This document shows positions 45,060 through 57,644 of a stretch of DNA of 64,000 nt, one piece after another; position 1 is the stretch's first letter; each line of letters opens with the position of its first letter. Under the pieces are notes generated by a model that saw only the letters and a program-made list of their open reading frames with translations, was not told the DNA's origin and ran no database searches. The stretch spans positions 13,915,754 through 13,979,753 of the forward strand of contig NC_064555.1 in assembly GCF_023856365.1 (NCBI RefSeq). The letters run 5' to 3'. This stretch comes from Brienomyrus brachyistius (Eukaryota; Chordata; Actinopteri; Osteoglossiformes; Mormyridae). A program made the translations under genes and the position numbers.

Positions 45060-47740
45060 TAAATTGCCGCTCATGTTACATGCGTCTTGTGTTCGGTCCG
45101 TTTACCTTTTCAGTTGTTTTTTTGGGGCTTGGATATGGCATTTCGTCATGTACATGAGTGCTCGGGTTATAACTTGGCGTGTGCAATATAAAGCACGCTT
45201 ATTACGTTTGCCTAGGTCCGGACAGACGCTATCCTTCGCCTGTCACTGTAGCTTGTCTCCTGACAGCTTCTGCTATACGCTAATACGCATAAATATGCTT
45301 GTTGCAAGCTTCGCATACATTTAACATGTATGCATCCTGTTTCTATTATTCAAAGTTCACTTTTCACGATATTAATGACTGAAAACATGCGAGAAAAAAA
45401 TTACCAAATAAGAACGTATGTCTCATTGAAGCAAGCCTTTTAGAAAATTACAATTTTATACATGATTTACTAATAATTGTCTTTTAACTTTGTTACAGAA
45501 GCTAATTTGTCCTTCCGTGCTTTAGTGTAGCAGCCAGATAGATCTTATTCTAAGAAACGGAGGGAGTTTTACATTTTTTTTCGATGCAACACAAAATGTG
45601 TGCATCCCGGATCTTGTGATTTTTTTTATACGCTAATTTGCTAAGACGCATAACCAGGATAATCGCCTTAAATAAAGAGCATTAAATCCCCCTAGCAGTT
45701 GAGCACCCGGACCGTATCAGATTTCAGTGCAAACTTCACATACAAGTCACTTGAATGTAGCAGGGATATATAATTAGCCGATTCGAACTCTTGCCAGTTT
45801 CCGTGCAAGTGAGATGTCATTGAAAACGGCGTTAGATGGTTTAAAAACACTTATGGGCATGCCGTTTTCTTCCAAGTTTTGACATGCTGAAAACATGCAC
45901 GCAAGACTTGGCTGTTATTTTTAGTTTGCAATTACGTCTTCAACTACGGCTTGAAATACCAGCGTTATCTTGACAGCTTACAAAGCAGGCGCCGCTCGCT
46001 GACCCCAGGCTGTATTTTACCAGACGTGTTTCACATAACGTCGTGTAGTAGGTCATTTAGACGTGGGAGATTTGCCAGTAGAGCGATGGAGATTTAGCAG
46101 ACGTTTCGCAATACGTCTTTTTGGAATATTTTTAAAGCACTTCACTTATCTTGTAATAATACAAAATTCTCGTGAGGCATAAAATGTCTTAAAATGACTT
46201 CTCAGATCCGACGTTAGCTTTATTAATCATTCCGTTTCCTATATGATATCTTATGGTGCATCTGTCAGTCAGATGTATTGTTAGTCAATTATATTTAACG
46301 TGATAAATGGATTTTTACCTGTTTTAAACTGGATCTAACCGAAGCCATAATCGACGACTGTATAGTTATTTGCATATGTATCTGAAATGAGCAGATATGC
46401 TATTGTTTGTATATGTCACATATAATATAATATACAGTACAGAAAGACAAGCTTGATTAACTGAAGTAAATAAAATGCAATATTCCCCATATTACTATGC
46501 TCAAGACAGTTCAATTGCTATTATTTACTGATATTGGTCTTTGGCAAGAAGTGCGGCATAAACTTTTCTCCCGAAATGGATTTCAGTGCATTACGCACGA
46601 ATTTCACTATTGGACAATAGCGGTGAACAATGACAAAAATTCAGTTAAGTGTTGAGCTGCGGTGCGACATATGCAGAAGCATCGTACGCGTAACATCTGA
46701 CCCTGGATCAGTGCGATTGTCTGGCTCGTAGTGAATATGGGTATGGTTATAGAAAAGGCAAACTGATTCTAAATCAGTTGTTAAGGACTGAAAGTAACCC
46801 GAGCTAAGGTATCCTCCGTGGATCAGTTTCAGCACCTGTTTTCCTTTGTTCATGGGGCATGTGTGGCCAGTGATGTTCCGCATAACGCCTGGACGCCGGA
46901 TTCGTTATTCCAAATTATGATAATTTATTTTCGGTACGATTTGTTCCTGGCAAAGGTAGCTTCGGTTTGAGTCGATCTTCATTAATTTTTTTTATCTTTA
47001 TTGTTCTTGAGCATCGACCATCAGTGGAAAATTGGCAAGGTCAGATCTGTTTCGTAAATTAATCCGCCGTTTTGTTGCTGTTGCCTGTTGAAGATAAATG
47101 TTTGAAGATGATTCATCGCTGGAACTGATTAGTGATTAGTATGTGTGTGTCTGTGTATATGCGTGTGTGAGAGAGTTTTTGAACTACACGTAAAACTGCA
47201 TTACAGTAGGTTATTTAATAGCGCCACTTGGGTATATAGTTATCTCACGCCTCTCCTGTCCGATACGTGAAAATAACAGGTCAGTATATCATTAGCATTG
47301 CACTTTTGAAAAATCTGTCGTGTGTTTTTATTGATGTATTTCCGGGAAGGTTGCAAAAAACTCTACATTTGTATACAGGGCATAAAGCACATGTAGGTAT
47401 TTTTCTGGAGAACTCTGTATTGGACTGGACAACATAAGCGCTGCTTATTGTCAGGTTTTACCTGCCCGGCGTCTTTTAGGACTTCACGCAAGGTTATGAT
47501 TAGTAATTGATGATTATGATGATGATTTATTATTATTATTATTTTATCGCATCAACATGGAAACTTGCCACTATGTTGCTCAACGTTGGCTTATGTCTGT
47601 GGAAATCATGTCTTTGTAGCTTATAGAACTGTAGAGCCGCCAAGAAGTGTCTCATCCAATCTATTACTTATTTTTTGGTAAAGCCAGCGGGAATACGGTT
47701 AACGAGGGTATAGGTAAGAAAAGTGAAAGGAGGCATGCAT
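45060..47740. other. No gene seen
   Basis: AT-rich, repeat-poor sequence downstream of the promoter-like patch. It could be a first intron if that promoter is real. Confidence 0.4.
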
Positions 47741-47749
47741 ACGTCTCGG

Positions 47750-47835
47750 CTTGTACCCGGGACCTGTGCTGCCTGGGGTATAGGCTCCAGGCTCCCCCAA
47801 GACCCTGTCCAGGAAAAGCGTCTGGAAGATGGATT
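47750..47835 (+). repeat. SINE family A 3' fragment
   Basis: GGGGTATAGGCTCCAGGCTC and GCGTCTGGAAGATGG match the 3' part of the family. Confidence 0.45.
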
Positions 47836-48479
47836 TAAAACACAGATTAACTGCATTTATCACTATCGAGAAAATTATTTGGCTACCTCAAGCCAAAATG
47901 CAATATTTAAATATATAATACTATGTTGCTGAGGGGATTTAACGTCGATTGTATTTGTCCTTAGACACTTTATATCGAGGACAGCTTGCGCATCGCCGAT
48001 ATTAGGATTTATCAAACTACGATGGCAAAGTTTTGTTTTCAGTTCAAAATAAAAGTCACCGCTTTGGTCATCCTACTGTAAAGAATACGGCAGAAATGTA
48101 ACGTAATAAATGCAACCTAGTCACAGATCAGAACGTCAAAGCCATTGTAGGATAAAGCAGCGAAATACCATGAAATCTGTTTACCGCAATGTTCAGATAG
48201 CATATACAGAGGTTCAAAGGAGGACTTTCATTTAAAATTAAGGTCTGTGTGCAGCAAGCACACTTACCAGCAGAAGAACATACAGTGAAATCAAGACCGT
48301 GATGGTTTTTGTGAGGTAGGGATGCCATGAAAATAGTTTACAAGAAAGGACCTTTTTGGGACATTTTTCAAGTCTCTGATTAAGATAATGCAGTGTATGT
48401 GTTTGTTTGTTACATTTTTTTGGCCAAAGCGGAACGAATCCCATGAAATATCAGGAGATTTACTGGGATATCGTGCTGT

Positions 48480-48770
48480 GGAGCCTGGGATACTGGAGCG
48501 GGTGTCTCAGTGGGTGGCTTTATTGCCGTGTACCTCCTGAGCTGGGCGTTTGCATCCCACCACCGCTGCATGACCTGTGGGTTTTGTCACACAGCCCAAA
48601 GACTCGCAGTTAGGCTAATTGGTGCCTCCCATTTGCCTGTAGCGCGATTGACTGGCATCCTGTCCAAGGTATCCCCCCTATACTTGCTCCCCTGACTGCC
48701 TCAGATAGGCTCCAGGCCCTCTCCCCGCGACCCTAACCCGGATAAGGAGTTGGAAAATGATGGATGAGGT
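48480..48770 (+). repeat. Old SINE family A copy
   Basis: CAGTGGGTGGCTTTATTGCC and GGGCGTTTGCATCCCACCAC lie near the head. CACACAGCCCAAAGACTCGC, AGTTAGGCTAATTGG, TCAGATAGGCTCCAGGCCCT and CCCGGATAAGGAGTTGG follow, ending in AAATGATGGATGAG. Confidence 0.68.
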
Positions 48771-49473
48771 TGCTGGAGAGACCAAAAGCGTTACCTGCGG
48801 TGGGGCTTGTAGCTATGGAAAACAGACCCACGATGTGCAGTAACCTCTGAGACTGCATGTATTACTTCTTGCGTGGGAGGAGGGGTCAGGGGTTTCACTA
48901 GCGGTGATGCTAATTTCTCTTTTGCAGCACATTCTTCCCACTGCTTTTTAAATAATTCAGGAGACAACAGCCACATTTAACCTTTGCTGTGATATAAGGA
49001 AACAGAAAGAAGTTCAGATGAGATATTTTAGGGGAGTCAGCAGATTGAAGGTTGTAGCTGTAACGATTGTTGTTTTTTTTTCTGATCCCAGGACCTGTTG
49101 CTTTGTGCTTAATATAAGCGATGTTGACACCTCAATGCTGTCTTGGATCAGTGGGCCTTGGTCTGTTTTTTTTATTTATCTTCATAATGTTATTTTTAAT
49201 ATACTAAGGCATGGATGGTGGAATTTTGCCTTTGGGTATGAAATATTAATGAGGAATGCTTTGGAGACTGTTTTCACATGTTTGCCTGATCTGTTGGAGA
49301 TGTTTGCCTGATCTGTTTCTATCAGACACTGGGATCTTGGAACCTGAGCAGAAACTCAATGTTTAACTTTCTTCAGATAGCATAAAATATGGCTTATAAT
49401 CTGACGATCAGACATAGGTTCCCAGATGTGTGCTATCATGCTCGAAGTAATACATAAATATGGTATTTGTCAA

Positions 49474-49630
49474 GCAGGAGCGTCACTAGAGATTTCTGAA
49501 GGGGGCGGGGCCTAAGTCTTTACTACGTGGGTCTGATGGAAATGGCCCACATATTGGGGGATGAACTAAAGAACATTTTAGGGCAGCTAAAGCATCACAA
49601 AAATAGTCCTGGTGCCCCCCTCCCCCTGAA
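49474..49630. repeat. Partial MITE, CAGGAGCGTCACTAG type
   Basis: It begins CAGGAGCGTCACTAGAGATT, a terminus resembling common fish hAT MITEs, and continues GGGGGCGGGGCCTAAG to GTGCCCCCCTCCCCC. No matching right end is seen, so the copy is truncated. Confidence 0.45.
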
Positions 49631-49784
49631 GCCAATAGCAAAGGTATTCCAGTTGTTTTTTCTTTAGTATCTTGCTGATGAAATTTACCGGATGGGGGCA
49701 TTTCCCCCCCAATATATTTCACTAAACAGCAGATTTTGTCGTGGACAACCACTGGTTAATTTTGAACGCATTGAAGCATTGAAA

Positions 49785-49860
49785 TACTGCAGTATACCCA
49801 AAATACCACGGTATACCATATTAACGTGATACCAGCCAAGCCTAACAATTGATTTATTAT
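49785..49860 (-). repeat. GGTATACC-type dispersed repeat
   Basis: GCAGTATACCCAAAATACCA, CGGTATACCATATTAACG and CCAGCCAAGCCTAAC form the complement of the sequence near 56810-56880. The two are copies of one short family in opposite orientations. Confidence 0.45.
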
Positions 49861-50429
49861 GTATTTGTTTTTCCTTAAAAATGCACATGGTTTTCACAAA
49901 ACGATTCATGTAGACATCCCGCTTGTACAGTGGGACCGTTTAATTAGTTAGACCTTATTCTAATGAGATATAAGCTTAATTAGTGGCAAGTTCACAAGCT
50001 CAGGGGTGTAATTAACTTTACACTGACAGCACATGACACCCTTGCATCCCACAGATTTGTGTGTTTTTTTGCAGCATTTACATATTGTTGATATATTGTA
50101 ACATGCTAGACTTCCTGTTCCGCTTTTGTTTGCTCTGTTCGTATTGTTATTAACATCATGTTAAACCAAATCTGGCTGCCTTTCAATAAATTCATCTTTA
50201 AAATTAAATTCAATTAAAATTGTACGCTATTGTGTTGTTCCTTGCAATTTAAATGAAGCTTTTATTGTTGTTTTGTTAGCAATAAAGTGATTATTCCTAC
50301 GTTTTGTTTTGCTGTGACCTTTTTGTTTTTTATCGTCTGGGTTACCGTTTATCTTTTCATAGCACCAAGGATTCATGGGAAACTGGTGATTGGAAACCGA
50401 CAAGCAAATTGGTGCCATTTTCTTCAGAG

Positions 50430-50439
50430 CCCCCCCCCC

Positions 50440-50470
<31 letters not shown>

Positions 50471-50480
50471 ACACACACAC
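50430..50480. repeat. Poly-C tract with (AC)n
   Basis: 40 of 41 bases are C (one T at 50440), followed by (AC)5. This is among the longest mononucleotide runs in the window. Confidence 0.95.
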
Positions 50481-52064
50481 ATTGTTAACCCTGCATATTC
50501 TATGTTCACACAGCCAGCCTGGTCTTGCAGGCCTGTCTGTGATTGCCGTAAATTGCCAAGACTCTTGCCCGTGCATTTCCAATCCCTTTCTCTGCCTCGC
50601 GACACTCGCCTGATGGACATGCTGCTCCGGCGCTCCGCAAATGAGCCGGTTAGCTACAGCTCGTGATTTCATTCCTAGTTTCCGATGCGGTGCTTTTGTC
50701 TTAAATTAGCTGCTGGTGTCACTCCTCTGCCTGCAGGGGGCGATGAGCGCCGAGATGGCCGATGTGTTAAGGGATGACGGCATCTCGGGAAACCAGAATG
50801 TCTGGCCCCCTGCCAGATACCTCTTGAAATCACTCTGCTTGAACGTCTTTCTTCTGGATGGCGCCTAGAGGTTCCTCCACTGCGCCACAGGGTGTTGTGG
50901 GAGGAGCCCAATGTTGGCGGCGGTTGTCTTTAGCTGTGCCCGCGCACAGAGAAGAACCGCTTGGTTTGCTTGGCTTCAAACAGGGACCTGGCTGTAGGAA
51001 GTGCCTGACAGCACGTATTCCACTCTCAAGCCCCAATATGTCATTCCCGAAGACGTAAAGACATTACGACAAGATGCATTGTGTACATTCCGCTACTGTG
51101 CCAGTCATTCTCTAAACGTGTGTGAAGTATGGCTTATTAATTATAAATGAATAATTACATCATAATGTAGACGTGTGGAACATCTCTACTAACTATAGAC
51201 AACACGTCTTTGCTGACTGAAAATAAGTCTAAAGACTAAACCAACTAACTAGTAAATAAGTAGTAAATTGCTTGAGGTCTAGTGCAGCGTCTGGGAAGTC
51301 CAGTTTCTCTTTTGTACAGAAGCGTGGGACTTCCTGTATCAAGTGGGGTAAAAGTGTTAGCTGTTTTCATGCTAGCAAGTTTAAATTTGGCATGTTGACG
51401 TGCACATTTTTTACATGTTAACGTAAAAAATATTCACATCAACATGTCAATTTTCAGCGTGAAAAAAGCGATACGTTTTGACCTTTCTGGCATTGTGTAA
51501 AATGGCGTCTTATGGAGTGATGTTTTGGGGCTTGAGTGGTCTGGGTGTTGACATAGGACTCGCTCTCTCAGGCTCCTCCTACAGCCAGATGCCTCTCGTC
51601 TTCCACACCGTGCTTTTTGTGCAAAAAGTGGGAGCGACGGGGCCGTCGCCTTGACGCTAATGCCGCCGCACCCCCGCGCTAACCCGCCAACGCCGCCGAT
51701 TTCCCTGCCTGCCCTCGGCACGAAGAACACTCCTGTTCCCATGGAGAGAGAGTGATTACCTGTCAAAGCGCAGGCCCCGTCATCGTCCATGGCCCCGGGC
51801 AGGTGGCAAGCAGGCCCAAGTGTGGCTATCAGACCGTACTTCTGCTCGCACCTATTGTCACGCTGCATTCTGTGATGCACATCGCATGCTGACCTCTCCT
51901 TTCTCTGCATCCTGTCTCTCTCCGGGTTCTGCGGGGCTTAAGACCAGCCATACTCGTTCTTCATGTTCTCATGTTTATCTTTTAAGAAAACCTCATTAAT
52001 TAACTTGGCTGAATGTTTTTAATGCTTACATTTTGTACGCATTACTGACTTTTTATGTTACATT

Positions 52065-52290
52065 GCATGGTGGCTAAGTGGGGGGGGGGTGATGCTTTAC
52101 ATCTCCATGGTCTGCATTTTCTCTTTGTGTGGTGGGAGTCATTTTCCAGGTCCAGATTTAGGATATTTGGCATCTTCCTGTGGACGTTTGTGTTCCTCGT
52201 GATGGACGAGCATCCTGTCTTCTACCCTGTGCCACCTGAGAGAGGTTGACCCTGACCGGGATAATCGTTTCGAAGATGGATGAATGAACC
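52065..52290 (+). repeat. Old SINE family A copy
   Basis: It opens with CATGGTGGCTAAGTGG and a G run. CCTCGTGATGGACGAGCATC and CCCTGACCGGGATAATCGTT match the 3' part, followed by GAAGATGGATGAATG. Confidence 0.55.
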
Positions 52291-52662
52291 TGTCACATTG
52301 ATTAACACGCCCAAATCGTCATTAGAGTCATTATGTTCCTGTTAACATCAAGAACAGAACCCAAAACCAGCTGAACAGACGGTGATGCTTTTTTTGTCGG
52401 TTGGTGCATATGCTGCGTAATTGCGGTCGCATTGCCTGGATTGCCACATTTTGGGGTCTGGGGGGGGGACTAAGCAGCTCTGCACTACGTCAGGCTGACG
52501 GCAGAACCCTCCCCCCCCCCACGGAGCCTAAGGGGGCTGTCAGCTGTTGGACTTGCTGTGGCACGATCCCGTCTGCTTGCAAGATTCTCTTTCATTGCAG
52601 TACTTCATTAATCCTGGAGTCACTTCTACCAGGATCTTGACTCAAACACTTTGACAATGCTG

Positions 52663-52685
52663 CCCCCCCCCCCCCCCCCCCCCCC
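52663..52685. repeat. Poly-C run, 23 bases
   Basis: Uninterrupted C, 120 bases before a 20-base poly-G run. Confidence 0.95.
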
Positions 52686-52804
52686 ACCCTCAAAAAACAG
52701 AGTGACATTCTGGCACCTATTAAAAATAAGAGCTTAAAATTGAAAAATAATGTTATGCAGGAACGTCTGTGGCTTTAAAGAAAGGAATTTTGTGAGCGAA
52801 AAGC

Positions 52805-52824
52805 GGGGGGGGGGGGGGGGGGGG
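52805..52824. repeat. Poly-G run, 20 bases
   Basis: Uninterrupted G. With the C run at 52663-52685 it could pair as an inverted repeat. Confidence 0.95.
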
Positions 52825-53879
52825 ATATTCTACTGCCTGCAGATAACAAGAGATGACTAATGACTAAGAATATTTTATTTATTCAGTTTCATTCCTCATC
52901 ACTGCGTGATGGGGGCCACTTGCATTATATTTCAGTTTGAAGTGTGGCCTGTTTTTGTGCAAGGTGGCAGGCGGGAAGAACACTGATGTCTGGGGTTTGA
53001 CAGAGTCGGGGGGGCGGGGGGGGTCATCCCTATGACACCAGAGAGCTGAGTTCAGTGTTGTGTGTTGCATGTAATGCACCAATTGGTAGAGAGACTTCAT
53101 GCTGAGGGAGCCCCCCCACAGTGCTTCCCGTCAACACACCCCGTTCGGGGATCCCATCACCTGGGGTGAGGCTCCCCCCCCCCCCATCAGTATGACCCTC
53201 CCCCAGCTTTTCGACATCTGGGTGTCTGCCTCAGGCGCTTCCGGAGGGGTCTGGCAGCTGGGGAACATCTGGAGGTCGAGCTCGGAGACTTCCGGACCAC
53301 ATGCCCTACCGGTACAGTGAACTTCCGGGGCCTTAGAACCGCTAGACTGGTGCCCTCCATCACACTCTGCAGTTAGAGACATTCTTCACCCTCCTCTGAG
53401 CTTCTGTACAGTATAATCTTCTCAGCATCCAGTTTAAAGCAGACTGAAAAGCAAACTTAAAAGGCCTTTTCTGTAAGACTGCAATGGTACCCGCTAGCTG
53501 CCTCTTCCCTTCACATCAGCATCAATAAATCAGCCTGGTTTACATTCTGTGGGGTATAAACGCTCCCCCCCCACATATCATGCATTATCCCCTAAACCCT
53601 CCCATTGAGGAAACTCATGCAGGAGCTGCAGCTTGAGCGTGTGTGAGGCCCACTCGTGCACGTTGGTGGCTTCGGCTCAGCCCGCTGTCATCCCCCCTCT
53701 GTGGAAATTGCAGGCCTACTACTGGGCAAACACAAGCAAAGTTTTATAGTATGGCGTTCCAGGCATTCCAGGAATGAAGATGTAGGAGCAGGGGTGCTAT
53801 TGTTCTTGGAAGATGGATTCTTATGCATTCCTGGGTATGCAGAAGGGGTTTGTACAATGCAGAAGAGGCAGTGGGGGTG

Positions 53880-53884
53880 AGGGG

Positions 53885-53916
<32 letters not shown>

Positions 53917-54003
53917 AAAGAGAGGAGAGAGAGAAACAGATAGAGAGGATAGAGAGAGGAGGGAGGGAGAGAGAGAAAGAGGAGAGAGGGGGAGAGATAG
54001 AGA
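53880..54003. repeat. GA-rich low-complexity tract
   Basis: About 120 bases of almost pure purine on the plus strand, starting with a clean (GA)n and then mixed GGGA/GAGA. Confidence 0.93.
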
Positions 54004-54009
54004 ACAAAG

Positions 54010-56010
54010 TTGTGTAGCTTTTAAGTCACCTCAGCAAATTCAGGATTTACTGAGAGCTCAAGATACATCGTGCTGATGAACTCCACTCCGTTCAGCCCTT
54101 TAACCGCAGGAAGGGGTATTTTATGAAATTTGCGAAGTGGAAGGTGTGCTTTGTTTGGATTCAGTCCAGCGTTTCTTTGCCATCAACAGATTTGCGTAAG
54201 CTAGCCCCTGGAAGATCAGTCAAAGGCTGCAGTTTGGAGGTGTTACGTTCTTCTAGATCATGGCTACATTCTAAATGTTTATGCTTGCGGTATATTGATT
54301 ATGATATCAGATGGTGATGACTGTATTGCTTCGACTAAATCATTTGGGGAGTTTGCTTTTCTTTATGAAAGGAGCAGGGAATTTTAACACTGCTGCCAGA
54401 AGCCACTTCATCATGTGTGAATGCTTCATACTTTTCAGTTAAAATTCCAAAGAAACTGCAGCGGTCTGTCAGCCCTTTAAACAAAGCGCTTTAGCTGGTT
54501 TCCAATGAAAGCTTCTAGTTGAGGCTGTGATTGAGTTGGTGTACACAGTGCCAGCGGAACCTGCAGGCTGTAAAATAGTTTTACGGTCCGCTTTATGTTC
54601 CAATTCCTGCCTCCAGTCTCCCGCGTCCTCTCCAGAAGCAGTGATCTTCTTCAATCGAGTGACTGAAATCTTAGGTGCGGGGATCGCTGATATCCACACT
54701 CTGCAGGCAAGGCCGTGGAGAGGTGAGACAGGAAGTGAGTAACAGGGATGGACGTCTCATGAGTGGGCTGGGCCAAACATCTGGCTACATGACTTTGCAG
54801 GAGGCGTATCTTGTGAGGGGAGGGGTGATGGGGTGAGTTCAGTTGCTGGATCTGTCTTCTCTTTTCTTGAATTTCTACTATGTCCGAGCACATGGGCTAT
54901 GTTAAAACCGTCAGTCACACTAGAAGTTAAGGTCGGGAGTCGGGATTAGTGGGCAGGGAAGACGACACCTAATAGTTAGCTTGACTCTGCTAAGTTTCCT
55001 TTACCGTAAGGTCACACCAACTCATCCGGGGTGCTCACGCCGACCTCTGCTGTTCGAGTTTATTCAAAATTGGATTCATCTGTGTCATCTTGGGATAACT
55101 GGGCTGTGATTTTTTTTTAACCCCTAACTGCTTCGTCCACAAGCAGGGCAGCAGTGTGCAGTGACACCTCCACAACTCCAGAGGGAGCTAGCATCTGCTC
55201 AGACCACACATATATCTGTGGGCCGTCTCTGCATCCTGCATGCTGGGATCTTGGCTTTGATCGCGCCTCAGCCTCTGTATACGACTCCCCGCCGTCGGTC
55301 TGACGGGCCCCGACAGAGAGATCCTCGCCAATCGCGCAGCTGTGCTCACTCTGACGATGTGTCCAGGAGCTCGCATTCAATTCTCATTTTTCTGCACCTC
55401 TTTTTCGCATTATTTCTCTGGCTCAGGCTGTTTTGGATTTGGGGCTCGATTATGAGTGATGCTTGTATGCAATAAAAAAAAAAAAAACTTTTTGGTATGA
55501 ATAAGTGTGAAACCACTGGAGTTCACCCCTTGCCACCACATCTCACACGTAGACTGTTATCAGCCAGAGACGTCAGCGGTTGCTGGAGAACCAGCCCAGA
55601 CGGACTTGATGTTAAAATCCGCTTTGTGAAACTGTGGTTTATACAAAAAGAAAGCCGGTCACATGCTGGCTGTTTTCTGAAGCTTGTATTTTGTCGCTAC
55701 TTCACTTCTGGTAGTAGCTCTGTGGCAAGCCTTTAGCCTGCCAATACACTAGATTTCTAATTTTATTACCCTTTTATACACTTTCATACTAACTAACTCA
55801 TGATTTTACCAATTTACAGATGTGTTTCTGAAGCACTTTAGCCAAGAATTGAGTCCAGTCAGCGGGCACCGCCTTAGGAACTGGTCCATCTTGACACACG
55901 AGCCGTTTGCAAGGATGATGAATAGGTTCACCAGTAGAATGCTGTTAAGTTTCATGGAATGCCTGGTGCCATCGCTGAACCTGTCCAGCTCACTGCAAGA
56001 AACAAAACCA
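54010..56010. other. No gene seen
   Basis: Unassigned, with a poly-A run at 55472-55485. Confidence 0.45.
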
Positions 56011-56032
56011 AGGCTCAATATATGGATTGGAG

Positions 56033-56159
56033 CAGTGTTTCCCAGTCTGGTCCTCGGTGACCTGCAGACAGTCCATGTTTTCGCTTCCGGTTGGGAGCTG
56101 GGAGGGAGCAAAAACATGGACCGTCTCAGGGTCCCCGAGGAGCAGTTTGGGAAACACTG
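56033..56159. mobile_element. Palindromic MITE (CAGTGTTTCCC family)
   Basis: It begins CAGTGTTTCCCAGTCTGG and ends with the near-complement, AGTTTGGGAAACACTG. The two halves pair over most of their length: CAGACAGTCCATGTTTTCGC against AGCAAAAACATGGACCGTCT. It would fold into a long hairpin. The flanks are not direct repeats but mirror images of each other, reported separately. It is non-coding. Confidence 0.8.
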
Positions 56160-56189
56160 ATCTAATCCATATATTGAGCAAATACTGGA

Positions 56190-57640
56190 TTAGAGGAGAG
56201 ACATGCATCCACGTTTCACAAGGCCAGGTTTTAATTATCCTTTCGCATATATATTTTACTGTTGCTGAAAACAAAATGTCTTCCTGACAGAGCCTGCTTT
56301 ACTGCCTATATTGAGTTAACTGGATCCTGATTTGCCCGCCAGTATTGTATTCTGTATTCAACAGAGATCTTTTATAAATCCAGATTAGCATGATAATACC
56401 CGTACCGGGGAATTGCTAATCAGATTTCCTCTGCGCTAAGGCTGGTTATTATACAAAATTCACTATTGGTAGAAATAACACTCTGCCAGTCCTTCCTCCC
56501 ATCTGATTATTATGGGCTTCATTCAGAAGTCGCTGTCGGCTGCAGAAATGCTCCTGGAACCGACGTGGAGGTGAATGTAGTGCCACATCGGCGCCATTTC
56601 CCAACTGGTGTTATTAACTCCGTAACACCGACGGAGTGTAGTCTGTGTTGGTTTTGTGTAATTTCTACGTTGTTCTGATCCTCGATTCTTTAGGCAGGTG
56701 TAAAAATGCCATCATCGTCATGCGTGCTTCCTTTGGTGGGCTAGCAGTGCTATCCATGACTGCTAATGGGAATTGGTTGGCCGTGATCTAGCATGACCCT
56801 TTGGGTAGGCTTGTCCGGTATTACAGTAACACGGTATACCTCAGTTTTTCGGTTATTCTGCAGTCTTTTGGGTATTTTTCATTCCTGGCGAGAAAATTAG
56901 CCCTGGGATGGCGGACTGTATGACTGCATGAAAGGTTAGCTACCTTTGGATTCTTTTCAGTGATGCCCCGCTGTGTTTGGGGTCTTCCGTTGGTTTATGA
57001 GCCTCCACAGAGGATGTGCCGCGGATGTGTCACGGGCATGTTGCGGATGTGCCGCGGATGTATTGCTGTGTCGGACAGGACCAGCTACGTGGAAATAATG
57101 AAGGGCCGGGGCTCAATCGCCATTCCGTCACCGTGGGATGACGTTTCTGTGGGACCTTGATCTTTAAAGTCTGTGCCCCCCCCATAAGGAAACCTTACAC
57201 TTAAATCTTGTCTTTCTGCAATATCCAAACCTTACTGTGCAAAGAAGACCATGGAATTCAAATGTCATGGAATTTCTAAAATTCTACAAGGGGTGCAATA
57301 AGGGACGGACACCCAGCTAGCTCCAGAGCCACCTCCTGTGATTTTAAAAACCAAGTCATGTGATCACTCATATCTGGCAACACCAGGAAACCACATGAGG
57401 AAAAGAGGCATTCTGATTGGATGGGGCACCAGCTGAGTCAGGGTTTATGGACCACCATTGCCATCTAGATGAATAGCTAGTATTGATACATCTGTCCCCT
57501 AATCAAAGCATATCAAAGCCCAACCTGGGAGCCATTTACCCTAATTAACAGATCAACCCTATGTGTTCTGCCAGTGAACAATTGTACCCAATCTGAGCTC
57601 AGCAAGCATTATTAGTCTTTTGTGGAAAGGCTTTAGACAC
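56190..57640. other. No gene seen
   Basis: Unassigned apart from the GGTATACC repeat. A small GC-rich internal repeat (GGATGTGCCGCGGATGTGTC and similar) lies at 57013-57062. Confidence 0.45.
56808..56882 (+). repeat. GGTATACC-type dispersed repeat
   Basis: GGGTAGGCTTGTCCGGTATT, ACACGGTATACCTCAG and TTTTGGGTATTTTTC match the minus-strand copy at 49785-49860. Confidence 0.45.
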
Positions 57641-57644
57641 TATC

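Larger units (their letters stand above)
48780..52050. other. No gene seen apart from listed repeats
   Basis: Contains a 21-bp-spaced duplication of TGTTTGCCTGATCTGTT (49280-49317) and a CpG-rich stretch at about 51560-51720. Open frames of up to 158 codons match nothing known. Confidence 0.45.
52300..53870. other. No gene seen
   Basis: Dominated by C and G runs (52456-52465, 52510-52520, 52663-52685, 52805-52824, about 53010-53022, 53171-53184). Confidence 0.5.

Noticed and set aside
44800..45324. 174-codon open frame across the CpG-rich patch
   Set aside because: No domain, signal or family pattern is recognisable, and the frame runs through a likely promoter and splice donor. More probably chance openness in CpG-rich DNA.
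50304..50666. Pro-rich and Gly-rich proteins on opposite strands
   Set aside because: Artefacts of the poly-C tract at 50430-50470.
51434..51910. 158-codon minus-strand open frame
   Set aside because: CpG-rich, Arg- and Gly-rich translation with no recognisable family.
53744..54076. Glu/Arg-rich or Ser/Leu-rich proteins
   Set aside because: Translations of the GA-rich low-complexity tract.
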